From NCBI GenBank assembly GCA_013823135.1, contig PNLP01000038.1:1-64000 (forward strand): DNA of 64,000 bases, read 5' to 3'. Shown here in pieces: positions 17,682-25,151 of this stretch. The notes below the pieces were generated by a model. The model did not search any database and was not told where the DNA came from. It worked only from the letters and a program-made list of their open reading frames with translations. The position numbers and the translations under genes are program-made. The DNA comes from Planctomycetaceae bacterium. Its GTDB lineage: Bacteria > Planctomycetota > Planctomycetia > Gemmatales > Gemmataceae. Position 1 is the first letter of the stretch. Every line of letters starts with the position of its first letter.

Positions 17682-17733
17682 GAGTGGCTCCTTGGGAGTA
17701 TGACAGGATGTGGCCACTGCATTATTACAACGC

Positions 17734-17970
17734 TTATGCCATCGCCGCCAGCACTCGTTTCACAACTTCGTCCGATCCTTCCAAATCCACATTCCAGGCA
17801 TCGCTAAACACCGTGAGGATTTCGGTCCCCACCCGAAACCGCATGAACCCCGTCGGCAGGGGCACTTCCATCTCGAAATCGTCCTCGGGGTACGCACCAA
17901 CCTGCGCGAACGCCTCGAACAGCGCCGCCTGGGTCGTGTAGTCCTCGCGAGAGCAGATGTCGACTCGCAT
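17734..17970 (-). CDS. Small hypothetical protein
   Basis: Protein of 78 residues, acidic, without signal or membrane segment. It contains SREDYTTQAALFEAFAQVG and a beta-rich middle MEVPLPTGFMRFRVG. No good Shine-Dalgarno is visible before the ATG, and no family is recognised. It lies between a membrane protein and guaA on the same strand. Coding potential is plausible from codon usage, but confidence is moderate. Confidence 0.55.
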   Translation of the reverse strand: MRVDICSREDYTTQAALFEAFAQVGAYPEDDFEMEVPLPTGFMRFRVGTEILTVFSDAWNVDLEGSDEVVKRVLAAMA

Positions 17971-18006
17971 TGTGTCACACGCTCCGCTTCGCGTCGCGGC
18001 TAAACA

Positions 18007-19551
18007 TTATTCCCACTCGATCGTTGCGGGGGGCTTGCTGCTGATGTCGTAGACCACGCGGTTGATCCCCTTCACCTTGTTGATGATGGCAGTTGCCACG
18101 CGGGCCAGCAAATCCTCGGGAAGCCGCGACCAGTCGGCAGTCATGAAGTCATCGGTCTGGACGCAACGCAAGCAGATCGCGTTCTCGTAGGTGCGGCCGT
18201 CGCCCATCACCCCCACCGACTGCACCGGCAGTAGCACCGCGAACGCCTGCGACGTCTTGCGGTACCAGCCCGACTTGTGCAACTCTTCGAGGAAGATCGT
18301 GTCCGCCTTGCGAAGCGTGACGAGCTTTGCTTCCGTCACTTCACCGAGGCACCGCACGGCGAGCCCCGGCCCGGGGAACGGGTGCCGCCAGACGACTTTT
18401 TCGGGCAAGCCCAGATCGAGCCCGAGCCGACGCACTTCGTCCTTGAAGAGATCGCGGAGCGGCTCGATCAGGTCGAACCCGAGTTCCGCGGGCAACCCGC
18501 CGACGTTGTGGTGCAACTTGATCGTGGCGGCCGGTCCGTCGATCGAGCCGCCGCTCTCGATGACATCGGGGTAGAGCGTGCCTTGAGCGAGGAACTTGGC
18601 GTCCTTGATGCTCTTCGCCTCGTGCTTGAACACGTCGATGAACACCTTGCCGATCGCCTTCCGCTTCGCTTGCGGATCGGTCACCCCGGCGAGTTCCGAC
18701 AAGAATCGGTCCCTGGCGTCCACGACGTGCAGATCAGCCTTGAACCAGTCGCGGAACGTGTGCCGCACGACTTCCGTTTCGCCTTCCCGCATGAGGCCGT
18801 TATCGACGTAAATGCACGCGACCTGTGGCCCGATGGCCTTGAGGAGGATGGCCGCACAGACGCTCGAATCGACGCCGCCCGACAGCCCGCAGATCACGCG
18901 ATTCTTGCCGACCTTCGCGCGGATATCTTCGATGGTGCGATCGATGAACTCGGCCATTTTCCACTGGCCCGAGCAACCGCACACGTCGCGCAGGAAGTTG
19001 GCGAGGATCTGCCCGCCATGCGGGGTGTGGGCGACCTCGGGGTGGAATTGCAGGCCGAAGATGGGGCGGGTGCGGTGCTTCACGGCCGCGTTCGGGCAGG
19101 TATCGGTCGAGGCGAGCGCCACGAACTCACCGGTAGTGTCCTGCACCTGATCCCCGTGGCTCATCCACACCGTGGATTCCGCCGGGTACGCCCGGAACAG
19201 CGTGTTCGCGTCGGTCACGTTGAGCGTGGCCCGGCCGTACTCACGGGTGTGTGCGCCGCCGCCCACCTTTCCCCCCAGCGCGTGGCAGGCGAGTTGCATT
19301 CCGTAGCAGATCCCGAGCACGGGGATCCCGAGGTCGAAGATCTTCGGGTCGCAGTGCGGCGCGCCCGGTTCGTAGACGCTCGACGGCCCGCCCGAAAGGA
19401 TGATCCCCTTCGGGTTGAGCGCCTTCACGCGCTCGGCCGACAGATCGTGTCGCACGATCTGGCAGAAGACGTTTTGCTCGCGGACCCGCCGGGCGATGAG
19501 TTGCCCGAACTGCGAGCCGAAGTCGAAAATCAGGACGAGTTCATTTGTCAT
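18007..19551 (-). CDS. guaA: GMP synthase (glutamine-hydrolysing)
   Basis: Protein of 514 residues that amidates XMP to GMP using glutamine and ATP. The class I glutamine amidotransferase domain (about 1-195) has the nucleophile motif GICYGMQLA and the catalytic HPE in QFHPEVAHTPHG. The ATP pyrophosphatase domain has the P-loop GLSGGVDSSV near residue 224, and the C-terminal dimerisation domain ends with DISSKPPATIEWE. Length is normal. It starts 5 bases after the proC stop, so the two are translationally close and surely co-transcribed. Confidence 0.97.
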   Translation of the reverse strand: MTNELVLIFDFGSQFGQLIARRVREQNVFCQIVRHDLSAERVKALNPKGIILSGGPSSVYEPGAPHCDPKIFDLGIPVLGICYGMQLACHALGGKVGGGAHTREYGRATLNVTDANTLFRAYPAESTVWMSHGDQVQDTTGEFVALASTDTCPNAAVKHRTRPIFGLQFHPEVAHTPHGGQILANFLRDVCGCSGQWKMAEFIDRTIEDIRAKVGKNRVICGLSGGVDSSVCAAILLKAIGPQVACIYVDNGLMREGETEVVRHTFRDWFKADLHVVDARDRFLSELAGVTDPQAKRKAIGKVFIDVFKHEAKSIKDAKFLAQGTLYPDVIESGGSIDGPAATIKLHHNVGGLPAELGFDLIEPLRDLFKDEVRRLGLDLGLPEKVVWRHPFPGPGLAVRCLGEVTEAKLVTLRKADTIFLEELHKSGWYRKTSQAFAVLLPVQSVGVMGDGRTYENAICLRCVQTDDFMTADWSRLPEDLLARVATAIINKVKGINRVVYDISSKPPATIEWE

Positions 19552-19556
19552 GTCTG

Positions 19557-20390
19557 CTACGCTTCCTTCTTCCCCAGTTCCTGCGAGCGCTTGGTGGCGG
19601 CTTCGACTGCGTCCATCGCGGCGGCACGAAACGCAGCCCGTTCCAGAGCGTGAAGCCCGGCGATGGTCGTGCCCCCTGGGCTGGCAACCGCGTCCTTGAG
19701 CGCTCCGGGATGCTGCCCGGTTTGCAGAACCATCTGGGCCGCACCCATTACCGTTTGCGCCGCCAACGCCAGCGCCACATCTCGCGGCAACCCGCTCTTC
19801 ACACCGCCATCAGCCAATGCTTCGATGAACAGATACACGAACGCCGGGCCACTGCCGCTCAGTCCCGTGACAGCGTCGAGTTGCGGTTCCGAGACGCGGT
19901 AGGCTTTCCCGACAGCGCCGAACAGTTTGCCCACCAGTTCAACATCGGCGGGGGTCGCGGCCGAGCCCGGCGAATACCCCGAGGCACTCGCACCGACGAG
20001 GCAGGGCGTGTTCGGCATCACGCGAACCAAAGGCACGTTCAGGCCAAGGCTGTCGGCGAGCGTTTTCAGTGTGATTCCGGCCGCGATCGAGATCACAAGA
20101 CGGCCAGGGGCAATCACGCCGCGAATTTCCGCGAGCACGCCGGGCATCATCTGGGGCTTGACCGCCAGGACGAGCACGTCGGACGCGGAAACGACTTCCC
20201 GGTTGGAATCGGTGGCCTTGATGCCTGTAGCCTTCTCGAACTTCGCGCGGGCTTCCGGGTACGGGTCAGACGCACGCGCGCGGCCAACATCAAGGAGCCC
20301 TGCCCTGGTCCAACCGACCGCGAGGGCCGTGGCCATTTGCCCGGCTCCTAGGAACCCGATTGCCAGCGATTTGGCCACTTCTGCCGGCAT
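19557..20390 (-). CDS. proC: Pyrroline-5-carboxylate reductase
   Basis: Protein of 277 residues performing the last step of proline synthesis, reduction of pyrroline-5-carboxylate with NAD(P)H. The Rossmann motif GFLGAGQMATAL is at residues 13-24, VMPNTPCLVG near 118, and the signature GLSGSGPAFVYLFIEAL and SPGGTTIAGLHALE near the C-terminus. ATG at 20390. First gene of a two-gene unit with guaA. Divergent from the small basic protein gene at 20552. Confidence 0.96.
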   Translation of the reverse strand: MPAEVAKSLAIGFLGAGQMATALAVGWTRAGLLDVGRARASDPYPEARAKFEKATGIKATDSNREVVSASDVLVLAVKPQMMPGVLAEIRGVIAPGRLVISIAAGITLKTLADSLGLNVPLVRVMPNTPCLVGASASGYSPGSAATPADVELVGKLFGAVGKAYRVSEPQLDAVTGLSGSGPAFVYLFIEALADGGVKSGLPRDVALALAAQTVMGAAQMVLQTGQHPGALKDAVASPGGTTIAGLHALERAAFRAAAMDAVEAATKRSQELGKKEA

Positions 20391-20551
20391 AAGAGCCTCA
20401 CGGCGGGAATGGGAAAGATGGGATTATATCACCCGAAGCCGGTTCTGGACGCCCGGATGGGGCAAGTCCTGCGAGGGTGACTCGTCGCGCGGCCCCCCGG
20501 CCGCTACAATGCCCCTTCCTAACCGAGATCACCCGAAGTCGGAGAATTACT

Positions 20552-20656
20552 ATGGGTATTCAGCACGCATCGAAGAGTCTGCGAAACGCCAACAAGAAGC
20601 GGGTCCGTGCCCGCAAGCACAAGCAGCGCAGCACGAAGAAGTACAAGTGCAAGTAA
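20552..20656 (+). CDS. Very small, highly basic protein
   Basis: Peptide of 34 residues, about half Lys, Arg or His: it begins MGIQHASKSLRN and ends RSTKKYKCK. A good ribosome site GGAG lies about 8 bases before the ATG, and a very strong terminator follows 37 bases after the stop, so the unit looks like an independent monocistronic gene. The composition suggests RNA or ribosome binding, as in other tiny basic proteins; this is inference. I cannot name a family. Confidence 0.68.
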   Translation: MGIQHASKSLRNANKKRVRARKHKQRSTKKYKCK

Positions 20657-20692
20657 TCCGACGTGCGGTGGTTGACCGAAGGCCAAGATCAA

Positions 20693-20720
20693 GAAAGCCC
20701 GACGCAAGCGTCGGGCTTTC
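20693..20720. terminator. Strong terminator, probably bidirectional
   Basis: Perfect 12-pair stem GAAAGCCCGACG / CGTCGGGCTTTC (20693-20704, 20709-20720), loop CAAG, followed by TTCATTCTC on the plus strand and by TTGATCTTGG on the minus strand. It separates the small basic protein gene from the convergent membrane-protein gene ending at 20728. Confidence 0.92.
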
Positions 20721-20727
20721 TTCATTC

Positions 20728-20925
20728 TCACAGATAGGTTGAGAGCAGGAACAGCGTCAGGCCGATGCCGAAGAGGAACAGGGCGATACGAATTCCCCAT
20801 CCGAACGCCTCGGACACAATCTTGTCCCAGCGGTCGTGGCGAGTCGCGGCGTAAACCAGGCTCACGATCACCAGCAGGACCGGCAAGTCCCAGTAGATAC
20901 TCACGGCAAAAAGTAACGGAATCAC
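20728..20925 (-). CDS. Small membrane protein
   Basis: Protein of 65 residues with two hydrophobic helices (IYWDLPVLLVIVSLVYAA and IRIALFLFGIGLTLFLLSTYL) around a charged loop RHDRWDKIVSE. Its ATG overlaps the stop of the upstream gene by four bases (ATGA), indicating translational coupling to the DUF6677-like protein. Function unknown. Confidence 0.78.
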   Translation of the reverse strand: MIPLLFAVSIYWDLPVLLVIVSLVYAATRHDRWDKIVSEAFGWGIRIALFLFGIGLTLFLLSTYL

Positions 20926-21623
20926 GTTGCACCCCCTTGCGGACTCTCCGGTTTGGGAGTGGTTACGGCTACAGGGCTACTGACGGAACTCGCCACCACT
21001 GCGGGTGTCGCGACCGGGGCTTTCTCGGTTGCGGACGCTTCGGAAGCCTGATCCGCGACCCACTTCGGCGGTTCTCGGAACATCGGGCCGGCCAGTGCGT
21101 CGTAAATCACCAAGAGGTTCAGCACTCCCGCGATCACCGTGTACACCCAGCCCAGATCCCAGCGTTTGGAAGAGTTCCGCTGGAGGTCGTTCAACTGTTC
21201 CTCGGTTGGTGCCCGCTGGAATCGCTTGAACGGCGGCGGGCCTTCATCCTTGGAGCGATCGAACTTGATGTACTGGTAAATCGCTGGCCATGCGGCCGAA
21301 CCGATCCAGAACTGTGCTAGGAATTGCGGTCGGTACGCGATCGCCTTGGGAACCCCTTCCAGCCTCTGACCCGCAATCACCACATCCTGCATACCGAACG
21401 TGTCTGGCAGCCAGACGTTCCGCCACTGCCCCATCCACATGCCGTAGAAGAACAGCAAGTTGAGGCCAAAGAAGAACAGCAAGCCCTTGCCGATACGCCC
21501 CTGGTAAACCTGACCGAGACCGGGAATCAGGTAGCTGAAGACCGCGGCCAGTGGGTCGATCTTGACCGGAGGAAGCGGCAATTCGATGGGTTCAGAACGG
21601 GATTGAGGGGAAGCCGAAGCCAT
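20922..21623 (-). CDS. DUF6677-like membrane protein
   Basis: Protein of 233 residues. It has the segment DPLAAVFSYLIPGLGQVYQGRIGKG, a small-membrane-protein pattern (TM2/DUF6677-like, hydrophobic helix followed by G-x-GQ-x-Y-x-G), then hydrophobic helices around residues 52-66 and 160-180, and an Ala/Pro/Val-rich tail. The ATG at 21623 is preferred; a longer TTG start at 21665 lacks a ribosome site. Coupled to the 65-residue membrane protein downstream. Function unknown. Confidence 0.75.
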   Translation of the reverse strand: MASASPQSRSEPIELPLPPVKIDPLAAVFSYLIPGLGQVYQGRIGKGLLFFFGLNLLFFYGMWMGQWRNVWLPDTFGMQDVVIAGQRLEGVPKAIAYRPQFLAQFWIGSAAWPAIYQYIKFDRSKDEGPPPFKRFQRAPTEEQLNDLQRNSSKRWDLGWVYTVIAGVLNLLVIYDALAGPMFREPPKWVADQASEASATEKAPVATPAVVASSVSSPVAVTTPKPESPQGGAT

Positions 21624-21714
21624 TGTTGGGGGCCACCCGAAGAACAAACGTGTCGGTCGGTTCAAAACCTCTCCCCGGGTTATTCGGGGAGACTGGCATT
21701 ATATTGGTCGCCCA

Positions 21715-22488
21715 TCACCGGGGCCAAGGAAGCTCCTCGGGAAGTGTGATCCACCCGTGGAGTTGAGCCACCTTTGCTCCGGTATAAGCGAGTAATCCGA
21801 GCCCGGCGAGGCCGAAGAGGGTCTTCACGAATCCGGACCGCAACACACGACCGGGAAAGCCAAACAGGCCCAGCGTGTTGTTCAACAGGCTATTGAACAG
21901 CACCAATGGCATCAGCGGCAACGGCGTATCGTGCTGACCGCTGGGAGGGGGTGCCGGGGGTGCTTCCGGAGTGGGTGTCGGGGCCAGCACTTTCGGGCTG
22001 GACGCGGGCGGCGTGGCTACCGGAACCGACTTGCTCATCGGAACCAGCGGCAGCGGGGATACGTCGCGTTTTGGCGGTGTCGGTGCGGGCTCGGCTGGCT
22101 TCCGTGCGACGGGTGTGGGTTCGGGGGTAGCGGGTGGAGGCGTTTCGACCAGCAATCGCGGGGTCATCACTGGCGTCGGCAGCGGTGCCGGTGTCGGCTC
22201 AGGCTGGGGTGTTTCGACCAACAATCGCGGGGCGTGAATCGGTGCGGGCGGCGGAGCCGCAACCGGTGGTTCCGGTCGCCGGTTCACCAACGCGGGTGGC
22301 GGTGTCGGTAACGCTTGTGGCAACGGCGGCGCGTACACCGACAGGTTCGCGACCGGTGCGGGCGTTGTGGCCGGCGACGGCGCGGGGGTCTCGGCGATCG
22401 GCAGCGAGAGCATCCTCTGGAGCAGTGCATCAAGCTCGTCGAGTTGCTGCCGAGTCAAATCGTTGGGGCTGGTCTGGGCGGTCGCCAT
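21715..22488 (-). CDS. Pro-rich protein with C-terminal hydrophobic segment
   Basis: Protein of 257 residues. An N-terminal helix (LTRQQLDELDALLQRMLSLP) is followed by about 150 residues of Pro/Ala/Val low complexity containing two PRLLVETPxP repeats, then a C-terminal region with likely membrane-associated helices (LVLFNSLLNNTLGLFGFPG and FVKTLFGLAGLGLLAYTG). GGAAGGATTCAC precedes the ATG at 22488. It may tether a cytoplasmic domain to the membrane; no family recognised. Confidence 0.7.
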   Translation of the reverse strand: MATAQTSPNDLTRQQLDELDALLQRMLSLPIAETPAPSPATTPAPVANLSVYAPPLPQALPTPPPALVNRRPEPPVAAPPPAPIHAPRLLVETPQPEPTPAPLPTPVMTPRLLVETPPPATPEPTPVARKPAEPAPTPPKRDVSPLPLVPMSKSVPVATPPASSPKVLAPTPTPEAPPAPPPSGQHDTPLPLMPLVLFNSLLNNTLGLFGFPGRVLRSGFVKTLFGLAGLGLLAYTGAKVAQLHGWITLPEELPWPR

Positions 22489-23013
22489 GTGAATCCTTCC
22501 GCGGCCGGCATCCTGCCTTCGCGACAAAATAGAGCGTCGCGCATAACGAGTATAAAATCCGCGACCGCTGGAAAAAAGGGCAACACGGGAAGGGTGTGCC
22601 TCTGGGGTATGCCACTGGTTTCCGGAGTCAACGCTTGCTGGTATGCGATCGGATGTGTGCTTCTCATCGATTCCAGGCAATATGCCCACCCGTCCGTGGA
22701 ACCGTTCTGGAAGCATAGACCTGTCCGGAAGAATCAATATCAGAATGTACGGAACTGTTTACCGCAATGTTTCTTGCGACGAAATTATTGCTTCGCAATA
22801 CTCCCCAACTCGTCCGGAATCGGCCCGAAATCTCCGGAATCAACCGGAATCGTCCGGAAGAAAGATTGTCAGATCGAATCCTTGCGTACTGCCAGAGGCA
22901 TTCCCCGCGACTCAAAATCCGCCCAACCTCCGACAGAATATTGACCATGAGTTCACGATGTGGCAATCTGTATCAACTGAACGGATTGTCACTCTCGGCA
23001 CCGGAGCCGCCCC
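22489..23013. promoter_or_regulatory. Upstream region of integrase with CCGGAA cluster
   Basis: This 525-base region separates the Pro-rich protein gene from the integrase. Between about 22692 and 22860 it holds repeated words close to GTCCGGAAT: at 22692, 22704, 22723, 22747, 22812, 22833, 22843 and 22852. A small palindrome ATTGC-TTC-GCAAT lies near 22787. The cluster could be an operator array for the integrase promoter or part of an ancestral attachment region. No gene is evident. Confidence 0.5.
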
Positions 23014-23985
23014 GTGTCTGCCCCGAACCCCCACCCGCCTAAACTCCTCGACCGCGTTCGCCACGCGTGCCGCGTCCGGCACTACAGCATCCGCACCGAG
23101 GACGCCTACACCGCGTGGACCGAACGCTTCATCCGCTTCCACAACATCCGTCACCCGGACACGATGGCCGAAACGGAAGTCAACGCCTTCCTCACGCACC
23201 TCGCTGTGGAACGGCACGTTGCGGCATCGACGCAGAACCAGGCGATGTGTGCCTTGCTGTTCCTCTACGACGCCGTCTTGCAACGGTCCCTCAACGAGTT
23301 GCAGGTGGTGCGAGCGAACCGGCCGAAGCGATTGCCGAGTGTCATGACGCGGGAAGAAACCTCGCGAGTTCTTGCGGCCATGTCGGGAACTGCGAAGCTG
23401 GTGGCGCAGTTGCAATACGGGGCTGGGCTGCGCGTGTTGGAGGCATTGCAGCTGCGAGTGAAGGATCTGGAATTCGACGGCTCGAAGATTGTTGTACGCG
23501 ATGGGAAGGGGTTTCAGGATCGGGTAAGCGTGCTTCCTTCAACGATCATCACTGCGCTGCGGGAACATCTGACCGACCGACAGCAGACCCACACCCGCGA
23601 TCTTGCTCGTGATCTTGGTCGAGCGCCTCTGCCCGACGCACTGGCACGAAAGTTCCCGAACGCGGATCACGAATGGGGCTGGCAGTGGGTGTTTCCGGCC
23701 ACGTCACATTACACCGATCGAAAAACGGGGGTTCGCCATCGTCATCACCTGCACGAGTCTGTCGTATCTCGCGCGGTTCGTCAGGCGGTTCTGGCGACAG
23801 GGTTGACGAAGAGAGTGACGACGCACACCTTCCGACATAGTTTTGCGACGCACCTGTTGGAGAGCGGATACGACATCCGCACCGTCCAAGAGCTTCTGGG
23901 CCACAAGGACGTGCGAACGACGATGATTTACACTCACGTTCTCAATACCGGACCGAAGGCGGTGCGAAGCCCACTCGATGGCTGA
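23014..23985 (+). CDS. intI: Integron integrase, IntI type tyrosine recombinase
   Basis: Protein of 323 residues that recombines attI and attC sites. The tyrosine recombinase residues are all placed: Arg140 in GAGLR, His271 and Arg274 in TTHTFRHS, His297 in LLGHKD and nucleophile Tyr306 in MIYTHVL. What marks it as IntI and not XerC/D is the extra block of about 30 residues between the active-site parts, here NADHEWGWQWVFPAT (216-230) with RHRHHLHES (241-249), and the C-terminal NTGPKAVRSPLDG. It is full length with no frameshift, so probably active. The start at 23014 lacks a strong ribosome site; an ATG about 38 codons later would lose part of the N-terminal domain. Confidence 0.95.
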   Translation: MSAPNPHPPKLLDRVRHACRVRHYSIRTEDAYTAWTERFIRFHNIRHPDTMAETEVNAFLTHLAVERHVAASTQNQAMCALLFLYDAVLQRSLNELQVVRANRPKRLPSVMTREETSRVLAAMSGTAKLVAQLQYGAGLRVLEALQLRVKDLEFDGSKIVVRDGKGFQDRVSVLPSTIITALREHLTDRQQTHTRDLARDLGRAPLPDALARKFPNADHEWGWQWVFPATSHYTDRKTGVRHRHHLHESVVSRAVRQAVLATGLTKRVTTHTFRHSFATHLLESGYDIRTVQELLGHKDVRTTMIYTHVLNTGPKAVRSPLDG

Positions 23986-24073
23986 GTGTTAATTGGATCA
24001 GAGTAACGCGCCTGCTCATGAAAGCCGACGCATCGCGTTGGCCGAACTGGGGAGACAACAGGCACTTGCGTTG

Positions 24074-24089
24074 ACCCGCCTCGGCGGGT
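24074..24089 (+). terminator. Terminator-like hairpin after intI
   Basis: Stem ACCCGC / GCGGGT with loop CTCG, then ATTTTG. It lies 89 bases after the integrase stop, just before the attI-like repeats, and would insulate the cassettes from integrase transcription. Confidence 0.7.
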
Positions 24090-24094
24090 ATTTT

Positions 24095-24194
24095 GCGTGT
24101 TAGCTTGACCGTGCGGTCAAGATATGGCGTGTTACTCTGACCTGCCGGTCAAAACTAACGCGCAGCACATGTCACGCTAATACCAAGTTCGGCC
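24095..24194 (+). other. Candidate attI recombination region
   Basis: Two direct repeats of 26 bases (24095-24120 and 24127-24152, 20 of 26 identical) each start GCGTGTTA and contain the partial palindrome TGACC...GGTCA. An inverted CTAACGCGC follows at 24155, and the region ends with AAGTTCGGCC (24185-24194), the same core GTTCGGC that ends both downstream attC-like elements. Known attI sites also have integrase-binding direct repeats before a GTT-core. Identification as attI is inferred from position, repeats and shared core; it is not proven. Confidence 0.55.
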
Positions 24195-24394
24195 GCCGCC
24201 GCAACGCGTAAGCGTTGTGCAGGCTTTTGTCGCTGACTGGCAAGGCGGGTCCAGTCGGTGAGGGGTCGTCGCCCCGGAGGACTCGCTCCATCGACGCGGT
24301 ATCTGGCCGACCGTCCCGACAGGCCAGTTTCTCGCCGGTACCCCGAGTCGGCGAGTGGACCCCCCAAGCTCAATGGGGCGCCGCAGCGGCGGCG
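24195..24394 (+). other. Possible non-coding first cassette body
   Basis: About 200 bases between the attI-like core and the first attC-like element. It opens with a small hairpin CGCAACGC-GTAA-GCGTTGTG (24200-24219). No reading frame with a good start and ribosome site was found on either strand, so the cassette may be non-coding or decayed. Confidence 0.4.
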
Positions 24395-24581
24395 GCCGAA
24401 CGACCAACCTCACCGACGCCGGGGTCGTGTGGACCTCGATCTGGCGACGGTGTACTGGTCCCGCGGCGGGACGGCGCCGAACCCGACGCTGCACCGACCG
24501 CAGGTCGCCAAATCTCGGTCCCCCCGATCGTGGGGAGCGACGCGTCCTGCGTCGCGCGGTCGGTGAGCTTGGTCGTTCGGC
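24395..24581 (+). repeat. 187-base palindromic attC-like element
   Basis: Terminal inverted arms of 23 bases (24395-24417 and 24559-24581) match in 22 positions and carry GCCGAAC at the left end and GTTCGGC at the right end, exactly the outer boxes of the attC at 25061. Pairing continues inward in blocks, for example GGACC/GGTCC and CGGTG/CACCG, making one long imperfect stem. It is longer than the 57-141 bases usual for attC sites, and the stretch next to the outer box is fully paired, unlike a normal attC. It may be an expanded attC or a palindromic insertion using the same core. Confidence 0.6.
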
Positions 24582-24604
24582 CAGCGGAGGGCGGTGGGGT
24601 GGGG

Positions 24605-25060
24605 ATGCCCGAGGATGTTCGCCGGCTGTTCACCGACGACTACGATGAGTACGTCTTCGGACCGCCGTGCTCCGAAGCAGAGGTCGAGCAAGCAGAAGCT
24701 GCCCTCGGCGAACCCTTGCCCCCGCATTTGCGGGAGTTGTACTTGGCGTTTAACGGCTTCACGGGCTGCACCGGAGCGGCGTTTCTCTGGCCGCTCTTCG
24801 GCGAACTCAGCTTGGTGGTCACGAACCAGCTCTACCGCGGCGACGGCGTGTTCCCGCAGGCAATCACCTCGGGCTGCCTGTTCTTCGGAGACAACGGCTG
24901 TCGCCAGCTATGGGCGTTCAAACGGGACGCGCCCGGGCGGGTCGTCCGGTGGAACCTATCGTGGCCGGATGCGGTCGAAGATGCCGGCGACAGCCCGCTT
25001 GCCGCCTGGGCGGCCGAGAAGCAGATATACGACGAACTGGCATCCGAGGGGGAGGAGTAG
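24605..25060 (+). CDS. SMI1/KNR4 (SUKH) family cassette protein
   Basis: Protein of 151 residues. It has the SUKH-superfamily landmarks SEAEVEQAEAALGEPLPPHLRELY then LAFNGFTG (about residues 20-52) and CLFFGDNGCRQLWAF (near 90-104), followed by a helix ending the domain. Bacterial members are commonly immunity proteins against polymorphic toxins or nucleases. No toxin is adjacent. The ATG at 24605 follows GGAGGGCGGTGGGG and sits 24 bases after the cassette start at GTTCGGC; the stop abuts the attC. Position and size fit a single-gene integron cassette. Confidence 0.85.
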   Translation: MPEDVRRLFTDDYDEYVFGPPCSEAEVEQAEAALGEPLPPHLRELYLAFNGFTGCTGAAFLWPLFGELSLVVTNQLYRGDGVFPQAITSGCLFFGDNGCRQLWAFKRDAPGRVVRWNLSWPDAVEDAGDSPLAAWAAEKQIYDELASEGEE

Positions 25061-25127
25061 GCCGAACCATGCGTTGCAGCAGACCCAGGCTCAAAGCCGC
25101 CTGGGCTGCTGAACGCGGTCGTTCGGC
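25061..25127 (+). other. attC recombination site
   Basis: Sixty-seven bases with R''-like box GCCGAAC (25061-25067) and R'-like box GTTCGGC (25121-25127). Between them GCGTT (25071-25075) pairs with AACGC, then CAGCAG and CCCAGGC pair with GCCTGGG and CTGCTG, leaving one unpaired A on the left strand; such extrahelical bases direct strand choice by integron integrases. The folded shape, size and position directly after a cassette gene are those of a genuine attC. The box GCCGAAC departs from the RYYYAAC consensus at one base. Confidence 0.85.
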
Positions 25128-25151
25128 CGCGTGCCATTTGAGGGAGATCCG

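Larger units (their letters stand above)
23014..25127 (+). mobile_element. Chromosomal integron, integrase facing its cassettes
   Basis: The unit consists of a complete integron integrase (23014-23985), an attI-like region (about 24095-24194), a possibly non-coding first cassette ending in a 187-base palindromic attC-like element (24395-24581), and a SMI1/KNR4 gene cassette closed by a 67-base attC (25061-25127). All three proposed recombination cores share GTTCGGCC. The integrase is read toward the cassettes, the arrangement described for integrase groups from spirochaetes and planctomycetes and opposite to class 1 integrons. Boundaries beyond 25127 are uncertain. Confidence 0.82.

Noticed and set aside
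18277..19653. Plus-strand open frame of 458 codons
   Set aside because: Antisense to guaA and the end of proC, both of which carry full family motifs.
24041..24193. Possible further attC between GCCGAAC at 24041 and GTTCGGC at 24187
   Set aside because: Pairing does not extend beyond eight bases; the segment fits better as intI 3' flank, terminator and attI-like repeats.
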